Shown here: one piece after another, positions 11,001 to 21,023 of the stretch
How the letters are laid out: every line of letters begins with the position of its first letter
Numbering within the stretch: position 1 is the stretch's first letter
Assembly (NCBI RefSeq): GCF_010015585.1
Contig: NW_022985080.1
Location: 219,788 to 283,787, forward strand
Source: Eremomyces bilateralis CBS 781.70
Taxonomy: Eukaryota > Ascomycota > Dothideomycetes > Eremomycetales > Eremomycetaceae
Reading direction: 5' to 3'
DNA: 64,000 nt
The notes under the pieces: model-generated
Database searches by the model: none
Seen by the model: the letters and a program-made list of their open reading frames with translations, nothing else
What the model was told of the DNA's origin: nothing
Program-made: the position numbers and the translations under genes

Positions 11001-11148
11001 TGAGGAGCTTAGAGAGATACCCACCGAGGGTGCTAGTACTCTGCGTAGCAGCGAGGCTATGCCTGAGCAAGCCAGCAGCGGCTTGAAGAGCAAAAGAGAC
11101 TCAATTTACACGCGCTTGAAAGGGAGGATGCATAGAAAAGATCTATAG
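8007..11148 (+). CDS. NOD-like receptor: amyloid-type motif, NB-ARC, TPR
   Basis: A STAND-class receptor in three exons (8007-8160, 8225-8375, 8422-11148), interrupted by the assembly gap. Exon 1 encodes 51 residues carrying SEFTGGIHGDTVIAG then TTTAAGGTTNFIIS, matching the lipase C-terminus; Met19 is an alternative start. The NB-ARC domain follows: P-loop GLGGVGKSQ (about 97-105, split by intron 2, whose branch point is CTAAC), Walker B MILDNVDN (about 174), sensor GSILITSRNKD, GLPL-like DYIPLAITQAAAY and MHD-like EMHALVQF (about 413). From about residue 488 there are 42-residue kinesin-light-chain-type TPRs with GKYSEAEKLHRRALEG and HPDTL cores, which would sense the ligand. TPRs resume after the gap to a charged tail ending RKDL. 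The protein exceeds about 1000 residues. The frame changes across the N run, but the gap length is probably nominal, so I do not call a frameshift. Confidence 0.88.
9694..10867 (+). repeat. TPR-encoding tandem repeats, 126-bp unit
   Basis: Units of 42 codons are highly alike at the DNA level. After the gap they run in a higher-order order of three types (starts ISIGNLSTVL, TSISLLASVL, TSVDNLAGAL), then start again, a period of about 378 bp. Such near-identity suggests recent amplification or conversion. The final unit (TSVYCLAYLL) is divergent. Confidence 0.85.
9941..10200. other. Assembly gap (260 N) inside TPR array
   Basis: The 79 bases before the gap (9862-9940) and the bases after it (10201-10280) are the same sequence. 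The gap therefore sits in a repeat the assembler could not cross, and the true number of TPR units is unknown. Confidence 0.97.
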
Positions 11149-11255
11149 AATAGAGATATGACTCTGTTCTATTACTGATATAGTTTCCTAAGTGACATGC
11201 TGTACTGTGAAGAATAAATCATATGATTTGGATGGGTCTAAGGCAGCAGCCGCGC
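10715..11255 (+). repeat. Right arm of inverted repeat
   Basis: Reverse complement of 5125-5665, comprising the receptor's last TPR units, its tail, stop codon and about 75-100 bp of 3' flank. See the left arm for the comparison. Confidence 0.9.
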
Positions 11256-11473
11256 AGTTGAAATGATGGATTATGTAGTTTAGAAGGTGGGATTAATTAC
11301 AGATTTACATTGTTATCCCTGCAATGCGCTAAGACAAAGTAGGAAATTCTCTAGTTAGGAGGACCGCGTCGTGAGAACAAATCAAAACTGGAAACCAATT
11401 CTGCTGGCGACTGTACCGAGACAAGTTGACCGCACTCCCGTATCACATTGTAAATAACGTACCCGGCTAAAGA
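11256..11473. other. Intergenic between NLR and TPP enzyme
   Basis: The genes converge here. The stretch is AT-rich with no open frame of note, and presumably supplies both 3' ends. Confidence 0.5.
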
Positions 11474-13255
11474 TTACATTTTGGCCTTGCGTTTTGGCTT
11501 CGGTGCCGCATTCCATCCGAAATTCGGTATCGCGTCCTTCCCGGACTCTATGATGACGTTGATCACCACCACCTTGTCCGACTTAAACCCAGCGACCGTC
11601 GCCTCCCGCAATTCCTCCGGCGTGTTGACAAAGAACCCGAGTCCCCCGCATGCCTCCGCTAGCTTCTCGTACCGCACCGCATACGTCAAGCTCGAGCTCC
11701 TCAGCGAGCCAAGCAGATCCCATTTCCCCTCCAACGTGCTGGCCTGCTTTTGCGCGTACTCCTCGCTAGAGTCGGCCACGCCCGAGTAGATCCCGCCATT
11801 GTTGATCACGTAGATCAGAACGTCCATCTTGTTCCGCGCCATCGTTTCGATCTCCATGGCGCTGAACCCGATCGCGCTGTCGCCTTCGAGGCACACGATC
11901 TTCTTTCGCTGCGACGCGGAGACGTTGGCATTGTAGACATCATGAGCCGCGATGGCGTAGCCGAGACCGGCGCCCATGGTACCGTTCGATCCCGCGTCGA
12001 GCCGCTGTCTAGGACTCTGGATGGGGAACGCAGTCCGGCTGATATCCATCGTGTTGCTTCCTTCTGAGACAAGGACAACGCGGGACTCGTCTGGCGGGGA
12101 TAATGAGTCGATCGTGGACCGGATGACTTTGTAGGCTTGTAAGTATGATAGCGGGAGTCCGGTTTTGGATTCCAACGTCTGGATTTGCGCCTCGTTCTTC
12201 AGCTTCGATGCCTCAAGCTGTTTCACGAACTGCCCGGCGTATTTGAAATTGTGTAGCTCAGCAAGCAGCTGTGGAACGACCAGGTTGATATCCCCTAGGA
12301 TGCTCAGCTCTGGATCGCCTTGATTTCGGCCTACCTCTTCCGCAGCAAGGTCGACTTGAATGATTTTTGCGGTAGGACTCCATTTCGGTACTGAGCCGAA
12401 TGCGAACATCCAGTTCAACCGCGCTCCGAGAACCAGCACTACATCTGCGTTCTTCAGAGCTGCCGATCGAGCCGATGAGATGTTGAGTGGATGGGAGTCG
12501 GGAACCACACCTTTGCCCATGGGGCTGGGAAGGAAGGGGATACCAGTCCGCCCCACGAGCTCACGAATGGCCAGTTCGGCTCTTCCATACGCCGCCCCCT
12601 TCCCAAATATGACGAGCGGGTTATTCGCTCCCCGCAAGAGCTCCGCCGCCCTCTTCACCCTCCTGGAATCGCCTTCGCTCCTCGGCGGCGCCGGAACGAC
12701 CCTGTTTTTCAGCGCCTCCATCTCTTCCTCCTCCAGGTTTTCCTGGATCAAATCCGCCGGCAGATCCACGAACCCCACTCCCGGTCGACCATACCACGCC
12801 GCTCGATACGCGTTCCGTACGCACCCCGGAATCTCCTCCACGCACCCGGGCCGCGTTGCCAACTTGACCCCCAACTCCCGCGCCCCCAGCAACCCTACAT
12901 GGTCCATCTCCTGAAACGCCCCCTTCCCCACCAGATACCGCTCACTCGACCCCGCCAACAGCAGCAGCGGCCAATTGTTCTCTGACGCATTGGACACGCC
13001 CGCCAGCGCGTGCACGACGCCCGGCCCGCCGACGACCAGACACACGCCCGGCGCCCCCGTCAGATACCCATGTACCGACGCTGCGTAGCTGGCCGATTGC
13101 TCGTTGCGCATGCCAATGAACCGGATCCCCGCGGCCATGCATGCCTCACCGACCTCGCCGATGGGGACGCCCACGAGGCCAAAGACGGTGCGGATGCCAA
13201 GGGAGTGGAGGGATTGGGCGATGACGGCGGCGCCGGTGGGAGGGAAGTTGGACAT
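11474..13255 (-). CDS. TPP-dependent 2-hydroxyacyl-CoA lyase-like enzyme
   Basis: A single-exon thiamine-diphosphate enzyme of 593 residues, in the family of 2-hydroxyacyl-CoA lyase (HACL1), oxalyl-CoA decarboxylase and yeast Pxp1. These enzymes cleave 2-hydroxyacyl-CoA or decarboxylate oxalyl-CoA. The N-terminal pyrimidine-binding domain has the catalytic glutamate in GMRNEQSASYAA (Glu52) and the VGGPGVVHALAG turn. A central domain carries VLVLGARLNW and IIQVDLAAEEVGRN. The C-terminal pyrophosphate-binding domain has the metal motif starting GDSAIGFSAMEIETM (residues 458-472; GDS in place of GDG) and ending INN (about 484-486). The protein ends in Ala-Lys-Met after a basic stretch, which fits the peroxisomal PTS1 pattern [SAC]-[KRH]-[LM]; HACL1 and Pxp1 are peroxisomal. 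The next gene is a peroxisomal carrier. HACL versus oxalyl-CoA decarboxylase is not decided by the sequence. Confidence 0.88.
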   Translation of the reverse strand: MSNFPPTGAAVIAQSLHSLGIRTVFGLVGVPIGEVGEACMAAGIRFIGMRNEQSASYAASVHGYLTGAPGVCLVVGGPGVVHALAGVSNASENNWPLLLLAGSSERYLVGKGAFQEMDHVGLLGARELGVKLATRPGCVEEIPGCVRNAYRAAWYGRPGVGFVDLPADLIQENLEEEEMEALKNRVVPAPPRSEGDSRRVKRAAELLRGANNPLVIFGKGAAYGRAELAIRELVGRTGIPFLPSPMGKGVVPDSHPLNISSARSAALKNADVVLVLGARLNWMFAFGSVPKWSPTAKIIQVDLAAEEVGRNQGDPELSILGDINLVVPQLLAELHNFKYAGQFVKQLEASKLKNEAQIQTLESKTGLPLSYLQAYKVIRSTIDSLSPPDESRVVLVSEGSNTMDISRTAFPIQSPRQRLDAGSNGTMGAGLGYAIAAHDVYNANVSASQRKKIVCLEGDSAIGFSAMEIETMARNKMDVLIYVINNGGIYSGVADSSEEYAQKQASTLEGKWDLLGSLRSSSLTYAVRYEKLAEACGGLGFFVNTPEELREATVAGFKSDKVVVINVIIESGKDAIPNFGWNAAPKPKRKAKM

Positions 13256-14037
13256 TGTGGAAGGGTTGGAGACGGAATGAAACAGATGGGTGGATTACGG
13301 AAACATGCGATGACTTAGGACGCAATGCAAAAAACAGTTAGGTCCACATCAACCATCGGAAAGGCAGGAACGCGCGCTTTCTCATTATGATATTGATCGC
13401 AACTTCGGCTATGTCGGCCGTCGGGCGTTGAACGCGTGAGCTCTGGTGACTCGTGCGGGGAAAGGGAGTGAGGGTCGGTATCAAATGCCAGAATCCGAGG
13501 ACTAAGGAAGCTCGAGCATCAGTTACCTACCAGAAAATAATACATATATGACCTTAGATAATGATGTTACCTGAATCGCTGCGTTTGTGTGGATTTAATG
13601 CTCAAAACTGGTCGTGATAAAGGAATGAGGATTGACCAGGAATGGGTGGTTTGGTTGCTCTACCCCTGTCGATACGTCATTGCTGGATGGTTCGCAGACG
13701 ACTGCATGGAGGCAGAATTGATATCGGCACAATCAACATTCTCTTCATTGCTTGTCTGTGATTTCAAAGCTTATGGCGGAGTCTAAAACGCGTCCATACA
13801 TACTGATTGTTGTCTGATCTAGCTAGGGTTTCTGAGGCAATGTATATACACAATGAAGTAAAAAGCTGAAGTCTATTGCGCCGCAAAGATAGCAACAGGA
13901 AATCACACAGATCCTGCGGACTCGGGCCCGGTCGGTCCGCCGGATGCCAAATGCTCGCCAACAAAAGGACTACCGGTATGCCCATCCAAATGTATACGTG
14001 TAGCCACATTTAATGAGGGGTGTTTTTAAATCATCAT
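13256..14037. other. Intergenic, TPP enzyme upstream region
   Basis: Upstream of the lyase-like gene and downstream of the carrier gene. No coding signal or structured element was seen. Confidence 0.5.
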
Positions 14038-15338
14038 TCATTTCCCACCGACCTTGGCCTTGGCGGCGGTCTCTGCGAGCTTCTTCAGTTGCTCTTGGCG
14101 GATTTTGGCGACGTTGTTGAAGAGGACGAGGAAAAGGAGCTCCACTCTGCGGGGGGCGTCAGTACACTCTGCAAGACAGACGATGAGGGGAAACGGTAGA
14201 TTTACCTCTCCTTGGTCATCATCAGGAAACCTTGCACGAGAAGGCCCTTCACGATCTGGGGTCCAATGCCCTTGAACAAGCCCAACAGGCCTTCGTGCTC
14301 AACGATGTAAGCCATGACCTCGACAAAACCTTTGAAATGTTTGCCCCGTCGTGATGGCGGCGGTCGAGATTGGAGGCCGACCTTGGCCACGATGAGAGGT
14401 TGTGTTGCGATGGTGGCCATCATCTTGGACAAGGCGCCCAACACTAGTAATTCACATGTCAGTCATAACATCATCCAACGATTTCCCCAATCCACGCCAT
14501 AGGCTCACACCGGCCGTTCTCGGTAAAATGTTCACACGGTGGGAATGGGAAAGTACCTACAGAATGCCTCGCCCGCTTTCAACTGCTTCTTATCATCGAA
14601 CATCATCTCTCTTAACCGCTGATAGGCACCGTATGTGATGGCAGGGTTGACGACCAACACCAGACTGGCCTTAAGCCCTCTCCACAACCCTCTCCACCCA
14701 TCCTCGCCCTCGATCACCTCCATCGCGGTCTCGAAGAACCCCTTCCGGTCCTTCTTCGGCTGCGTCTGTTGCCTCGTCGTGGTCACCGCCACGGGGATTG
14801 TAAACAGCTGCGCGAGCGCGCCGGCCACCGCCCCCAGGCCCAGCTCGATCGCCGTCCCCGGGTGCTGGCTGCTTTTCGAGTACTTGAAGTAAAATGTGCG
14901 GACAATCGTGTACCAGTAGAAGTAGGCGAAGTTCGTGGACGCCACGCCGAGGAGGGAGCCGGCCATGCCAGCGTAGAGTCCGGAGACGCCCTCGTCCCCG
15001 ACGATCTTGTGGATGGCGTCCATAGCGGAGTGGTAATGTGGGTGGTGGTCATGTTCGTGATGGTCGTCTTCGGCGGCAACGATGGTACCGTTGGAATTCG
15101 AATGATCGTCCTTGGTGACCTTCTTCTTGACCTGGACTTGTAGACGGGTTTTCACGCTGTTCTCATAGGAAGATTCAGTCACTGCTACTTCAAGGTGATC
15201 CCTCATGCCAAGGGTTTAATCGGATTCATCTTACATGTCAAGAGGGTAGACGAGGGCATTCGCAATCACGGCACCGGTTGCGCCTGCTACGGCACTGCCC
15301 CATGGTGGAAGACGCTCGATCTTCGATGCTCCAGCCAT
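14038..15338 (-). CDS. Peroxisomal adenine nucleotide carrier (PMP47/ANT1 type)
   Basis: A mitochondrial-carrier-family protein of the PMP47/SLC25A17/Ant1 group, which exchanges ATP for AMP/ADP across the peroxisomal membrane so that acyl-CoA synthetases can work inside. Four exons (15338-15235, 15156-14561, 14443-14206, 14146-14038) give 348 residues, in the usual size range. The three carrier repeats are visible. Repeat 1 has the signature YPLDIVKTRLQV, its first codons split by an intron. Repeat 2 has IPVAVTTTRQQ after an AGALAQL helix. Repeat 3 has QPLIVAKVGLQ. A histidine/aspartate-rich insertion (EDDHHEHDHHPHYH) lies in the first loop. The replacement of the usual second and third PxDxxK motifs by PVAVTTTR and PLIVAK is what I recall of the peroxisomal subgroup. 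The neighbouring enzyme has a PTS1-like end. Confidence 0.87.
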
Positions 15339-18054
15339 TTCGAAGATTGTCGCAGGTGAGTATCACAAGGGCTCGTCCGCTCGGTTTGGCCGAGGGTGTT
15401 CGACGTTGGGTGGCCTCGAGTATGACGACTGCGGCTTCTGGTGGGGGGGGACGCTTTCGGGAAGGTAGGGAAGCCGGTTTGGAGGTTTGAACGGCAATGT
15501 TATCTCATACTTTTGGGGAGGGATTGGAAAAAAGAAGATAAATCAATCCCCGAAAATGTCCCAAGAAATGGCCCGGAAGTAAGCAATAAGAGACAGGCGG
15601 CTCAAGCAAGCACGAGAAAGAGGCGGGTGGGATTAAAGGTCATAGATATTGCGACCACGGGCCCATGTGGCCTTGGTTCGCAGTCCTGCGCTTGGGGGGG
15701 AATAAGTGGGAGGAAAATGGCGGAAGGGATGTCAATGTCCGATTTGACCTCGGTCCATCCGCGCCGATGGCGAATGCTAATCACCGCGTCTTTGGTTCCG
15801 CCGATTGAACCGAGTATGACGGGATATGGGCAGTTTCCATTCTTCGATAAATGGCGTGCACCAACCACCAATGTATCTCACCCACGTCTTTAAAATTATG
15901 GACGCTCGGATGTTGGAAAGACGCGAGACTCGCTTTTCATCTTGCGGATGGTGGAATGACATCGTGGATTGCTACCGAACATGAGTGGCACTGCCGATGA
16001 GTCTCCTGACAGTTCGGATTTATGGGATTCAATCATGTGGTCCATGTGAGAAGCTGACTCTTATCGAGTGCCGACAGTTTCAAACCGTTCTGTCAGTCGG
16101 ATCGATCTTACGCCCGTGAAAGCGATGGTAATTTGGCAATCGTCTGTCTATATATATTTACATGCCAACCCAGTTATTCGAGACCTGTCCACCGTTCTAG
16201 AAAATACCATCAAGTTTAATGCCAACTTTATGATACAGTTTCCAAAACAAGGCTATCCCTCTTGCCACTGCTCCTATATCTAGCCAGGGCCGCCGATAAG
16301 AAGAAGCTCTAAATAAAAGCACGAGAGAGATCATAAGTAAGAGGCGTAGAAATCTCAATAGCAGAAGCATCGATTCGAAGGACTGGGTTTCCAGATGCAT
16401 AAATCCTTAGAACGCGGCCACCCCATCGTGGAGCCAGTTAGGGTCCAGCTGGGTGGTGCATCCTCATTTGATCAAATATGTGTGCAGCATCTGTCGGCCA
16501 TGGTGCAGAGCCTCATCCGGCCGATAAAATACCGTTCCAACGGTGCCAGTTTCGAACTCCGAATAATGTAGCATAGCAAGTGCCTCCGGAGTCATTGGGT
16601 ATCAGTTCCTTGCGTAACGGAGAGTTTCCCCGGTAGGATATCAATAAAGATGAGACCTCAATCGCTACTTGTAGGTCTCCTGGCATCAGAAGAAGGTGCA
16701 GCGCAGACTGGTCTCTCACTGTATGTAGAGCATGTCAGGATCATGTCTATCCGTATCGTACAGTGGCTTTCGGAGGCTCTCCAGCCTTCCTCGCGGGAGG
16801 CGGACTCGTCCGTGTGTGGTAATGTAGTATGTGTATGGGGTTCATAGCACCAAAGCGGCCGCTCAAAGCCTCTTCTGATCTCGAGTTCCGTCTCTGATCT
16901 GGCGCTTCACCTCATCGGCGAAATGGTTCAAGAACGATGGTCCTGAGAATGTATACGTCAACCGGGGAACCGAATCCATCCATCCAAGCGAGAACACATA
17001 CGGTCGATATTTGTGCCACCCATTTCTTCCATCGGTTTGCCGTGGATGACTCGTCGGATACCTTTGTGCACGCTTCCGACGGCGCGATGGAACGTCGGGC
17101 TTCTTAGGAGCTGGATGTCGGGTTAATCGAATGGTCGCGATCGCAATGAGATTCAGAGGATCGACGTACGCGGGTAACAGCCCAGGCCTGGATAGAGTTA
17201 GTTTACGGCGTGTACTCCCACTGAGGGCGGCCATCTCACCTCGAAGACTTGCACCCAGATGTGGCGCATCGCGATGGACCGGGCTGGGCGGAAAAGCAAG
17301 CCAAGGATGGATTGTGGGTATGATTCGTGTTTACGGAGCGACAAGTTCGGGGTCACTAAGGACGAACAAATGTAGCGTGTGATGTGATTGTTGGATGTTG
17401 AGGAGCAATCGGGATGATTGTTTGGAGTTGAATGGTCACGACGACGGTGGAGCTTTGAAGATGAATAATGCGCTGCACAAGTGTATCAAGGAGTCGCCTT
17501 CAATATTATTACGGTACAGTGGAGTATTTTGGCCACGTTATTTTACTACGTAGAGGCTCTTATTTTAGTTGACCGGAGAATGATGACTTCTCAATTCTCT
17601 ATGATTAAAGGAGTCCATCTCACCATTTCATATTCCCATACATACTGACATCCTGTATATACAACCAACCTCCTACCCACCTATTTATTAACCGGTACTT
17701 ATTTACCACCTTCCTTGAGTTTGTATTCCTGTACTTTGTAGCCACCTGCATCGAATCCGAAAACCATCTGCCCCGCCAAACCAGAACCCTCGACGGTCGC
17801 CCACCAAATCGACCGAACACGCCAGGCCACCTCCAATCCCTGCTACACTGCAGCCATCTCGATCATCATCGATTGCCTCTGCGGCGGGAAGTTTTTTGTT
17901 GCGAGAATCGGATTCATCGCTCTAGGCAGCAAAGAATCCTGTGTTACGTTCCTTCGCCGACTTATAAACCGCCTAGCCCCGATACCACAGTTCCTTATCA
18001 GGCGTCCCGACTACATTCATTCCACTAGCCAACCTGTAGTGTTAGGGTGACCAG
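15339..18054. other. Intergenic, about 2.7 kb
   Basis: Promoter side of the carrier gene, then a long stretch without a supported gene. The most coding-like part is 16863-17269 on the minus strand, where ATG at 17269 (MRHIWVQVFE) is followed by a good donor and acceptor (GTGAGA to TATCCAG). The spliced frame stops after about 37 codons, and the alternative open frame lacks known motifs. I do not call a gene there. Confidence 0.4.
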
Positions 18055-20050
18055 GTGATAGTGGCATCTCACATTCTCTGCCTCCGATATCGACACCTCG
18101 GACCTCGACTCCCATCCACTTTTCCTTTCTCCGTCCGTCAACTCTCCAAACCATTCGCCGTGGCGTCCTTCAGATCACGTCGCGCCCCTCCGAAACTCTC
18201 CTTTCTCGAACCGCCCGCGAAGAGCAACACCTCCGATCCGAAGCTTCCACGATCACCACTTTCGCCTCGGCACGCCGTCCCGGGCCAGCCGCCCACCAAC
18301 ATTACCAAAGCCTCGCGATTCCACCGGATCCGCACCCTCACCCGGAAGAGCTCGAATGTCGCCAAAATGTCGGGTGGGAGCCCGATTGGGGCCGTAGCGT
18401 CCCGGAGCCCGTCCCGGTCACGAAGAACGCCGAGTCCAGGTAGTGCGACATCCAGCGTGGAGGGTCAGCGATCGAGGATATCCACGCCGAGTGTGTCGCG
18501 GGTTGGAACGGTGCAGGTATCGGAACAGGATGAGGCGACCGCAAGGGAGATGGCGGAAGTCGAGGCGGCACTCCCTAGCTTCCTGAAGCAATCAAGATCA
18601 GGCAGGTAACATCCGGACGGAGCAGTTCGCCTATCGCTCTGTGGCATGCGGCCGAAGCTAACCGTCTATGTAACAGATATCCACAGCAAGTTCGTCGATC
18701 TCGAATGGCAGCAGCGAAATCGCCTGGCACAAGGCCTCCGGCCTCCCACACCTGGCGTTGAGAATCCCTCGCAATGGGTGCGCATGAGCGGAGAGGATGT
18801 CATCCAGCGAAACCGATACGTGAACGTGGACCCGTTTGTCAACAACCGTGTGAGGTTAAAGGTTCCTGAGGGCACCAGTGATTATATCAACGCAAGTCCA
18901 ATCGCGCTGGAGACCACGAAGTCGCACAAGGACATGCGATGGATCGCCACACAGGTATGGTTCACCTCTGCGCGAAATGAACGTGCTGTGGCCGGAAGCT
19001 GATGATGTATAATAGGGACCGAAAGAGCATTCTTCGCACCATCTCTGGCGCATGATCGCCGAAGAATCCGACCCTTCCGCTGGCCCTACCGTGATTGTGA
19101 TGCTCACGCAAACGTACGAGTCAGGCCGGGAGAAATGTTTTCCTTATTTTCCCGATTCCATGGAAAATCCGTTAATACAAATCAACGAATACGACGAGTT
19201 CGGCGACGGCTGGGGCGGAACCGTTCGGTTACTGAACATCGATGAGAATCCGGTCACCAAGTCGACGATCCGAGAACTCGAATTCGAAATCGTCCAGACG
19301 ACTCCTTCATCAAGCGATTCCTCATCCGCCGACCCGGCGGATCCAGGAACCGAACCATTACGACGGAAATTGAAAGTATGGCACCTTCTGTTCGCCGCAT
19401 GGCCCGACTTCCTTGTCCCTGAAGGCGACGACCGTGCCGCACTCGTCCGTCTCGTCGCCATGTCGCGGCTCAAAGCGCACCTGTCCCCAAGTCTCCAACC
19501 ACCGCTATCCATCGACGAAGCCGCCGCGCTCTCCCCCCTCGACACCCGGAACCTGATCCCCGATTTCTTCAAGAACGCGAAGTCCAAGGAAACCGCGCAC
19601 CCCACCCCCAACCCCCGCATCGTGCACTGCTCCGCCGGAGTCGGCCGCTCGGGCACCTTCATCGCGCTTGACTACCTCCTCACGGAGCTGGACGACGGCG
19701 TCCTGGACAGCGTGGCGGACGAACAGGACCCGATCGTGGACACGGTGGACCGGCTGCGGCAGCAGCGCATGATGATGGTGCAAGGGGAGGCGCAATTCGC
19801 GTTCCTATACGCGGTGCTGCGGGAACTGTGGGTCGAGCGGTGGAGACGGGCGACCAGGAAGGGGCGGCAGGGGTCGGCTGCCAGCGTGGGGGCGGGTTTG
19901 GCGGAGGGGGTGGGCGGGATCGGGTTGGTGAGTCCGGGTGGACTCGCGTCGCGTGACGGGGAGGGAGGGGAGGAGGCGAAGGAGAGGAGGATCCGGGAGT
20001 ATCGCGCGTTGCTGGAGGAGGAGATGAGAGACAATGCTGAGAAGATGTGA
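18055..20050 (+). CDS. Protein tyrosine phosphatase
   Basis: A classical cysteine-dependent tyrosine phosphatase, which removes phosphate from phosphotyrosine on signalling proteins such as MAP kinases. Three exons: up to 18605, 18687-18954, 19016-20050. The domain starts with KFVDLEWQQRNRL and has the phosphotyrosine-recognition region NRYVNVDPF then DYINAS. It also has the WPD loop (AAWPDFLVPEG) and the active site IVHCSAGVGRSGTF with the nucleophile at codon 19628-19630. The Q-loop region RQQRMMMVQGEAQF follows, giving a complete catalytic set. The domain is stretched by insertions, one serine-rich before the WPD loop and one between the WPD loop and the active site. The N-terminus is uncertain. 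ATG at 18367 has a good context (GCCAAAATG) and gives 513 residues; the frame stays open to ATG 18055, which would give 617 residues with a basic, serine-rich extension. I favour 18367. Confidence 0.88.
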
Positions 20051-20447
20051 GGGTTTTAGGTTTGGGATTGGGGCGTTGGTACGTTTCATGAATGATGTAT
20101 GCATGCTATGGGGTGTATGGCTGGTTACATGACTGGTCGGCAGGTTGGGGCGGTTCGATAGATAGCATTCGGAGGTGCATGAGATAGATGGGTCTGGTGG
20201 GATGCATTCACGCTCAGTATCTTCAATGTATGTATATCGGTGAACGCCGAAGAACGCATCGGGCTGCTCATCACCCTTCATTCCGTCCCGCGTCCTATCC
20301 GTGGGATATCGACGTTTCGATATTCGTACATGCGCCCCAATGACCCCAAACGCTCAAATCGTCGAGAATCGTGCATGCTATCCCGCACCACCATATCGAA
20401 ATAAACGCCGTTCAGATATCAAACTCCATCCCCCACCTCGGGACTCC
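20051..20447. other. Convergent 3' region
   Basis: Lies between the phosphatase and the small mitochondrial gene, whose 3' ends face each other. It holds no coding signal. Confidence 0.5.
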
Positions 20448-21023
20448 CTACTTCTTCCCATATTTCTCCTCCAGCGTCCGAACATACGCCTCGGTCCTCT
20501 GTACCGCGCTCTGCAACGCCTGCGCCTCGCATTAGCATCTCCGCAAGGTCTTTGAATTTCAATTCATCACGTACGTAGATATCTTGGGTCAACAGGCTGT
20601 TCGACACCCGGTATTCTTCCATCACGTAGTAGTACATTCCGCTGCCGGCGAGGACGGAGCCGAGGAGGAAGCCTAGCAGACTGCTCGTAGAGAAACGACA
20701 TGTATCAGCATGTCTCTGACGGCAGATAGCGATTTCAAAATGCATGGCATCTTCATTTCGTAACATTTTTTGCCATCGCATGCAGGCGAATGCCCATCTG
20801 GTTGTCCACGCAAATCCACATCCCCTCTTCCCAAAAAGCACGACCAATCAGCATATCAGCAGACAACTCACCCTCCTCTAAAAGCCCCCACCGGCCTCTT
20901 CGGAGCAGCCTCCGCCACCTGAGCCAGACGCGCTGTGCTCTGGAAGCTTCGCGTGCTGCGGAACGCGGTCGATATGGCTGGTTGCCGGAGCGCGAGGGCT
21001 CGTGATGCGAGTCGGGCGGACAT
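20448..21023 (-). CDS. Small mitochondrial membrane protein
   Basis: Three exons (21023-20872, 20680-20575, 20519-20448) give 109 residues. The last intron (20574-20520) has donor GTACGT, branch-like GCTAAT and acceptor CGCAG. It restores a natural C-terminus (ALQSAVQRTEAYVRTLEEKY), whereas reading through gives a low-quality tail. The N-terminus is rich in Arg, Ser and Ala without acids (MSARLASRALALRQPAISTA), a probable mitochondrial presequence. One hydrophobic segment follows (LLGFLLGSVLAGSGMYYYV), then a short coiled-coil-like helix. This layout suggests a single-pass inner-membrane protein. I recognise the pattern as widespread in Pezizomycotina but cannot give a name or function. Confidence 0.75.

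Noticed and set aside
16863-17269. Possible small split gene on the minus strand (MRHIWVQVFE)
   Set aside because: Good donor and acceptor, but the spliced frame stops after about 37 codons and no family match was recognised.
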